Shown here piece by piece: positions 6,065 through 10,078 of a stretch of 10,078 bases of DNA. The position numbers and the translations under genes were made by a program. The DNA is taken from positions 14,714 through 24,791 of the forward strand of contig DEBW01000133.1 in NCBI GenBank assembly GCA_002348905.1, written 5' to 3'. Positions within the stretch are counted from its first letter, which is position 1, and each line of letters opens with the position of its first letter. The notes beneath the pieces are model-generated. The model had not been told where the DNA came from, searched no databases, and worked only from the letters and a program-made list of their open reading frames with translations. The stretch comes from Ruminococcus flavefaciens. GTDB lineage: Bacteria; Bacillota; Clostridia; Oscillospirales; Ruminococcaceae.

Positions 6065-7330
6065 TTACATATTAACAACAGTGTTTATCATGTTACCGCC
6101 GTTCATCTTGGCATTTCTCATTGTTGTGTCAAGCTTAACAAGGAGAGAGTTTACGTTGAGGCAGTCGCCAGGGAGATAGTGGTACATAGCACCTGATACT
6201 GTAAGCTGAACGCTGAGGTTGAGTACAGTGTAAGGGCTGCTCATTACTGCCTGGATGTTCTGAACGAGGTTCATAGCCTGGCTCTCAGTGATGTCTCTGT
6301 TGAAGATGAAGCAGAACTCATTACCTGTGATATTGTAGATTTCAGCAACATCGCCGAATTCAGCCTTGAGCTTTTCTGATACAGCAGCGAGGTACTCATC
6401 GCCGAAGTCGTAGCCGTATGTATCGTTGATGATACGGAAGTTATCCATATCGAATACAGCAATATTGAATCTGTCTGATTCAAGTCGCTCGGCAACATCG
6501 TTATCAAGCGCATATCTGTTCTTCATACCTGTAAGAACGTTTGTGACCGCAAGGTCTGATGCCTTCTGTCTTGTGGACTTGAGTCGAGCACCAACTTCCT
6601 GGAGGTTCTTCTCACGCTCTTCAAGCTCACGTCTAACCTTAGCAGCGTATCTTGCGATGAGCCAGATGGATAACTCACCGAGGATAAGAACGGATGCCAT
6701 AACGATTTCAACAGTAGCGAAAGCTGTTTTGAGCTTGCCCTGCTTCTGCTGTACATCAGCGTTAACGATTTCGATACAAGCGAGGAGCATCTGCTGAGCT
6801 GAAACCTGCATAGGAGTTACGTCCTGAGTGTACTTAGCCTGGATCTGTCCGCCGATCTTTTTAATGTTTTCAGCGGTCTGAGGGCCTGGATTCTGGTACT
6901 CAGCCTGGATCTGCTGGTAAAGTGACTGCACTTCTTTGAGCTGTGAGTTATATGAGTTGAGGTATGTCTTAGCATACTTAAAACGTCTTCTGGCGTTATC
7001 AGGCATATTCTCAAAAGATTCAAATCTGTTGATCTGTGCGTTGATAGCTTCGAAGAGAGGGCCTATCTTTGCAGCGTGTTCAGCCGGTACGCCGACGTTG
7101 CCCATGAGTGAAGTAACTTCAAGGTTAACTGTCTGAAGGTTTGCGTTGATCTGGTTGATGCAGTTCATGGTATTGGATGTCTGCCTCATGATCCTCTGGT
7201 TGTTACCGTAAAGATAAGAGGTTTGGAGCATATTTGAAAGAACGACCACGAAAAGAAGTATAGCGGCGAATATATACGCATTGTTGTATCCGCCTTTTCT
7301 TTCCTGATTCTGAGATTTATTTTTAGCCAT
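6065..7330 (-). CDS. Membrane sensor with degenerate GGDEF domain
   Basis: A 421-residue protein. A short cytoplasmic N-terminus precedes TM1 (about 19-35). An extracytoplasmic, Gln/Asn-rich helical region of some 170 residues (36-205) resembles chemoreceptor four-helix-bundle sensors. TM2 is at about 206-227, a coiled linker at 230-258, and a GGDEF-family domain fills 260-421 (LTGMKNRYALDND at 266-278; FDMDNFRIINDTYGYDFGDE at 293-312). The signature loop is TGNEF (335-339) in place of GGDEF. By alignment with known cyclases the metal aspartate (D294) and guanine-contact residues (N302, D308) are kept, but the catalytic third position is N337. It therefore probably binds GTP or acts as a switch rather than making c-di-GMP. 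The start overlaps the lipoprotein gene's stop by one base (TAATG), and its ribosome site GGAGGT (7339-7344) is the Gly-Gly codons of that gene, so translation is coupled. Confidence 0.92.
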   Translation of the reverse strand: MAKNKSQNQERKGGYNNAYIFAAILLFVVVLSNMLQTSYLYGNNQRIMRQTSNTMNCINQINANLQTVNLEVTSLMGNVGVPAEHAAKIGPLFEAINAQINRFESFENMPDNARRRFKYAKTYLNSYNSQLKEVQSLYQQIQAEYQNPGPQTAENIKKIGGQIQAKYTQDVTPMQVSAQQMLLACIEIVNADVQQKQGKLKTAFATVEIVMASVLILGELSIWLIARYAAKVRRELEEREKNLQEVGARLKSTRQKASDLAVTNVLTGMKNRYALDNDVAERLESDRFNIAVFDMDNFRIINDTYGYDFGDEYLAAVSEKLKAEFGDVAEIYNITGNEFCFIFNRDITESQAMNLVQNIQAVMSSPYTVLNLSVQLTVSGAMYHYLPGDCLNVNSLLVKLDTTMRNAKMNGGNMINTVVNM

Positions 7331-8598
7331 TAGTTGTTACCTCCGATTTTTTCAGGATAGATAAGAAGCTGAACGATATCGCTGTTGAGGTTTGATGAGT
7401 CAACCCATGTAACACCTGTGTCAACCTTTGCCGGAATATCGCCAGAGCCGAGTGCTGCGTTCTTTGCTGTTCTTGTTGCAACGTATCCCATAGAGTATGG
7501 GTTGTGGATAACTGTACCGTCGAGAGTGCCCTGTCTTAAATACTTGAGCTCTTCTTCATCAGAGTTGAATCCTACAACGATTATGTCGTTGGACTTGCCG
7601 TATTCTTCAACAGCTTTGCACGCACCAACAGTATTCTGTGTATTTGTGGTGTATATGATCTTGAGGTCGCTGTTATCATCCATGAGCTTCTTTGCAGCTT
7701 CATAAGCCTGGTCTGAATTAGCGCAGCGGTCTGCTTCAATGAAGAACTGCTCGATCATAGCAGCAGTTTCGCCCTCTGATCTTGCCTTCATAGCTGAACC
7801 GCCCTGCTGAGCCTGAGAAGCATCCTGTCCTTCAGCAGCAGCCTGTCCATCACCCTGAGCCTGTCCCTGAGCAGCACCCTGAGCCTGTCCCTGTGCAGCT
7901 GCATCGCCGCCTTCTGCACCTTCTGCACCTTCAGCGGCAGCCTGCTGCTGCATTATAGCAGCTCTCTGCTCGTCGATGTAATCAGCGAGCTTGCTTGAAA
8001 ATTCTGTTCTGAATGCATCGATACGGGCATCAGCAGTAGAAGCGGTATGTCCGATGATACCTATTTTACTTGCAGGTCTTCCGCCTGTACCGCCGTTCTC
8101 ACTGTTGTTTGCGATCTGTAAAAGTTCATATGTGTTACGTGCAGCAACCTTACCGGCATCGGTATCGTTTGATGAAATAAGTGAAGCTACCTTGTCAGAT
8201 GATACGGCAGAGTTGATAGTTACGACCTTTATGCCTGCTGTATCAGCCTTATTGATATAGTCGTTGAGAGCATCAACATCATTTGGAGCAAGAATGATAG
8301 CTTTTACCTTCTGCTCGATTGCTTTGTTCAGAAACTCCTGCTGGCTTGCGTAGTCATTATCACCTGTAGCGCAGTAGTAGACCATCTCGTAGCCGAAGTC
8401 ATCGCAGGCATCGACAACGCCCTTCTTAACATCTTCCCAGAAAGCAACTTTTGTATCTTTACAGATAAGCGCTATCTTTCCGTTAGGAGCTTTTGAGTTT
8501 CCTTTTTTTCCGCAGGCGGTAACTGAAGCGATCATTGATGCAGAGACCGCACAAACCGCAAACTTCTTGAAGATGTCTTTTCTCTTCATTTTGTTCAT
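7330..8598 (-). CDS. Sugar-type substrate-binding lipoprotein with low-complexity insert
   Basis: A 422-residue protein. A lysine-rich signal peptide with lipobox VTAC predicts cleavage before C29, so it should be anchored outside the membrane. The rest is a Peripla_BP_4-type (RbsB/MglB-like) bilobed binding protein: KIALICKDTKVAFW (41-54), AIILAPNDVDAL (100-111), GIKVVTINS (122-130), KIGIIGHTASTADARIDAF (178-196), LKIIYTTNTQNTVGA (312-326), DIIVVGFNSDEEELKYL (338-354) and VDTGVTWVDSSNL (392-404). Between the first helix of the second lobe and its next strand sits an insert of about 55 residues made almost wholly of Ala, Gln, Gly and Glu (216-268). The ligand is probably a sugar or similar small molecule, but cannot be named. 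Start: AGGAGG lies 8 bases upstream. It precedes and overlaps the membrane GGDEF gene. No permease or ATPase lies nearby, so a sensing role is more likely than transport. Confidence 0.94.
   Translation of the reverse strand: MNKMKRKDIFKKFAVCAVSASMIASVTACGKKGNSKAPNGKIALICKDTKVAFWEDVKKGVVDACDDFGYEMVYYCATGDNDYASQQEFLNKAIEQKVKAIILAPNDVDALNDYINKADTAGIKVVTINSAVSSDKVASLISSNDTDAGKVAARNTYELLQIANNSENGGTGGRPASKIGIIGHTASTADARIDAFRTEFSSKLADYIDEQRAAIMQQQAAAEGAEGAEGGDAAAQGQAQGAAQGQAQGDGQAAAEGQDASQAQQGGSAMKARSEGETAAMIEQFFIEADRCANSDQAYEAAKKLMDDNSDLKIIYTTNTQNTVGACKAVEEYGKSNDIIVVGFNSDEEELKYLRQGTLDGTVIHNPYSMGYVATRTAKNAALGSGDIPAKVDTGVTWVDSSNLNSDIVQLLIYPEKIGGNN
7795..7953 (-). repeat. In-frame tandem repeats coding the Ala/Gln/Gly-rich insert
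   Basis: Within the lipoprotein gene, a 24-base unit occurs twice in tandem (7851-7874 and 7875-7898) with one difference, coding AAQGQAQG twice. A 9-base unit coding AEG repeats three times at about 7909-7935. Both unit lengths are multiples of three, so copy-number changes would keep the reading frame. Confidence 0.85.
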
Positions 8599-8779
8599 GA
8601 AATGAACCTCCTCTTAAATTATTATTTCTCTCTTTTGCGTTTGCGGGTCAACGTTTCAGAGAAAGAAGACAGACAAAAGTATGTGGAATTAGTGGAACGT
8701 ATCACCTGATTACCCCCACAACGGACAGGTGCAATTTTCAGTATAACTATACTTTGGTACTGCCTATGTTTTTTTACAC
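8599..8779 (-). promoter_or_regulatory. Long leader of the lipoprotein-GGDEF operon, with three hairpins
   Basis: About 180 bases lie between the inferred transcription start and the start codon. Three inverted repeats are visible: AGTATA/TATACT (8740-8753); CACCTG/CAGGTG (8726-8731 with 8703-8708) around a 17-base loop containing GTGGGGG; and TTTCTCT/AGAGAAA (8658-8664 with 8625-8631) with an inner CGTT/AACG. I could not match these to the c-di-GMP, guanidine, ZTP or THF riboswitch consensus sequences I know. Whether the leader senses anything is unknown. Confidence 0.4.
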
Positions 8780-8785
8780 AATTAT

Positions 8786-8814
8786 ATTTTACCACACATT
8801 GAAAAAAAGTTCAA
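8786..8814 (-). promoter_or_regulatory. Sigma-A promoter of the lipoprotein-GGDEF operon
   Basis: TTGAAC (8809-8814) and TAAAAT (8786-8791) are separated by 17 bases, giving a start near 8779. A perfect TATAAT at 8781-8786 overlaps but would need a 22-base spacer from this -35 box, so the TAAAAT reading is preferred. Confidence 0.7.
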
Positions 8815-8961
8815 TAAATAATTATAAATATTCCGTTTGCATTTTTGCCAATAATTTTTTTTGATTTATAGTAAGAATCAATAATTTCTTTACTTTCAGT
8901 AATTTATCACAACGAAACAACCCAACGTAAAGCCTGTAACTGATAAATATTTAAAAGTTTA
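8815..8961. other. AT-rich spacer between the cotJC remnant and the operon promoter
   Basis: No gene, terminator with T-run or recognised RNA was found. A weak hairpin TTACT/AGTAA lies at 8890-8902. No trace of the missing part of cotJC was seen here. Confidence 0.5.
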
Positions 8962-9210
8962 TTACAACAAGTAAATATGCATTTTTATGTATAATATACC
9001 TATATCTGTAAGCAGTCCTTTCACTTCCGCATACGGCATCACATACCTCTGATTAAGATACCTCAGCGAGGCTGCTAATTCTCCGTCGGGACCGCCAAGC
9101 TGTGAAATAATGACCTTAGCCATGCGGGGATCGGGATTTTTAATTTTTACGGGGTACTGGAGTTTATTGCCGTATCCATGTTGTACATAAGGGTTATAAT
9201 AGATCCGCAC
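8962..9210 (-). pseudogene. cotJC: Truncated CotJC (spore-coat manganese-catalase family) remnant
   Basis: The reading frame codes 82 residues. Residues 16-71 (KLQYPVKIKNPDP, then AKVIISQLGGPDGELAASLRYL, QRYVMP, EVKGLLTDIG) match the conserved N-terminus of CotJC proteins, which are normally about 190-200 residues. The match stops after G71 (near 8998), just where TEELAHLE with its metal-binding Glu and His should follow. Twelve unrelated codons then lead to a stop. Only the first metal-ligand glutamate (E44) is left, so no dimanganese site can form. The 5' end also looks broken: the only start is a GTG at 9210 inside the recombinase gene, with no ribosome site. CotJC is a spore inner-coat protein in bacilli and clostridia. 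The copy is almost certainly non-functional, and the recombinase next to it is the natural suspect for the damage. Confidence 0.8.
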
Positions 9211-10078
9211 TCAGTGCAAGTTTTGGAAACGGCTTGTTTCTGCACTTTTTTTCGGTCTTGCAGTAGTATATCTTCTTTATGAACGTGTGGAGCAGTCTGT
9301 TTTTTTCTTCGGCATCTGAATCTGTAAAGCTGTTGATGATGTATTGCAGGCTCATGACAGCTTTATCGGGCGGAAGCTGCGGAGGTTTCTGTTCACTGTC
9401 AATTTCCTTGATAGCATCTTCAAGCGCTTTTATCTTTTCGTTGACTATTTTTGAACGTTCCAAAAATGTATTTTTATTGTATATTTCCTGTTCAAGCAGG
9501 TCATAAAGTCTTGAAAGCTGACGCTTCGCCTTTTCAAGTTCTGCCAAAAGCGGAGCTTTTTTGTCAGGTGTGCTGCTTAACTCTTTAACTGCTTTGTATT
9601 GAAGCTTTTCAAGCTGCCTGATACGGTAGCGTAAAGCGGCGATAACAGCCTCGTCTATGGCTTCCGTGCCGGAGCTTACTATTTTTCCACGGCACTCCCT
9701 GTAGACACACAGCATATGCTCGTGACCGCTGCCTGCGATGAACCGGCGTTTCAGCTGGTGTCCGCAGTTTTGGCAGTAAAGAATATTGTGGTAGTAGTTG
9801 AGCAGCTTATCATTCGGGTGGAGTTGAGCGGCAGGAGCTTTAAGCTTTTTCTGTTGAGCAGAGTTGAAAACTTCCTCGCTGATTATCGGTTCATGAAGTC
9901 CTTTATAGAGCGTATCACCGTTTGACTTCGTTTTCCAGCCGACCATTCCGCAGTACAGCGGATTTGAAAGTATTTTCCTGATGCTCGGATATTCCCAGTA
10001 TTGGCTTTTCTGCGGACTGATACCCATTCGGTTAAGCTCGTTTGCGATGAACTTTGCACCGTGTCCGTCGAGATAAAG
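9194..10078 (-). CDS. Large serine recombinase, C-terminal part (5' end beyond window)
   Basis: The frame is open to the window edge, so the Met at 10027 is internal and at least 294 residues are present. YLDGHGAKFIANELNRMGI, then IRKILSNPLYCGMVGWKT, is the recombinase DNA-binding domain (Pfam Recombinase family) of large serine recombinases. A zinc ribbon follows, with YCQNCG and CVYREC supplying four cysteines. A long coiled coil of about 90 residues and a final helical segment (NRLLHTFIKKIYY) complete the usual C-terminal layout. The N-terminal catalytic resolvase domain with its serine is outside the window. Such enzymes integrate and excise phages, integrative elements and skin-like elements. 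The stop codon (9194-9196) lies within the first CotJC-like codons, which suggests the gene runs up to an element end. No excisionase or cargo gene is visible in this window. Confidence 0.92.
   Translation of the reverse strand, partial: LYLDGHGAKFIANELNRMGISPQKSQYWEYPSIRKILSNPLYCGMVGWKTKSNGDTLYKGLHEPIISEEVFNSAQQKKLKAPAAQLHPNDKLLNYYHNILYCQNCGHQLKRRFIAGSGHEHMLCVYRECRGKIVSSGTEAIDEAVIAALRYRIRQLEKLQYKAVKELSSTPDKKAPLLAELEKAKRQLSRLYDLLEQEIYNKNTFLERSKIVNEKIKALEDAIKEIDSEQKPPQLPPDKAVMSLQYIINSFTDSDAEEKNRLLHTFIKKIYYCKTEKKCRNKPFPKLALSADLL

Noticed and set aside
7795..7953. CRISPR-like or minisatellite array
   Set aside because: The repeats are adjacent without spacers, in frame, and lie within a coding sequence.
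8989..9201. Shared TATAATA near both CotJC breakpoints (8990-8996 and 9195-9201) as an attachment-site repeat
   Set aside because: Seven AT-only bases in AT-rich DNA are expected by chance, and serine recombinases need only a very short core.

Overview
The window looks like chromosome from an anaerobic, low-to-moderate GC Bacillota bacterium, most likely Ruminococcus or a close Oscillospiraceae relative. This rests on the strong AGGAGG-type ribosome binding sites, near-consensus sigma-A promoters with 17-base spacers, an [FeFe]-hydrogenase-like sensor protein, BspA-type leucine-rich repeats and a CotJC remnant. The genus is an inference from gene content. All nine genes lie on the minus strand, so transcription runs from high to low coordinates.

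Layout in the direction of transcription: (a) 10078-8962 holds the 3' part of a large serine recombinase, which abuts and overlaps a truncated cotJC (spore-coat, manganese-catalase family) remnant. (b) 8814-5989 is a two-gene operon: a sugar-type substrate-binding lipoprotein with an unusual Ala/Gln/Gly-rich insert, then a membrane protein with a degenerate GGDEF domain. The two overlap by one base, and no ABC permease or ATPase gene lies beside them. (c) 5676-4972 is a single-gene unit for a small protein of unknown function. (d) 4893-1841 is an operon of a DivIVA-like coiled-coil protein and an [FeFe]-hydrogenase-like protein whose C-terminus resembles a chemoreceptor coil. (e) 1838-1 carries a structured leader, a zinc-ribbon/BspA-LRR protein and an atypical protein kinase that runs off the window.

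Units b to e each have a recognisable promoter, and units b to d end in a hairpin, so the transcription map is unusually clear. The theme is sensing and signalling. Unit b could detect an extracellular ligand and pass the signal through a GGDEF-derived domain that probably no longer makes c-di-GMP. Unit d looks like a redox or H2 sensor joined to a cytoskeletal or polarity-type coiled coil. Unit e is a kinase module with a likely scaffold or adaptor. The sensor pairings in b and d are the best candidates for something little described. No tRNA, rRNA, CRISPR array or complete insertion sequence was seen.
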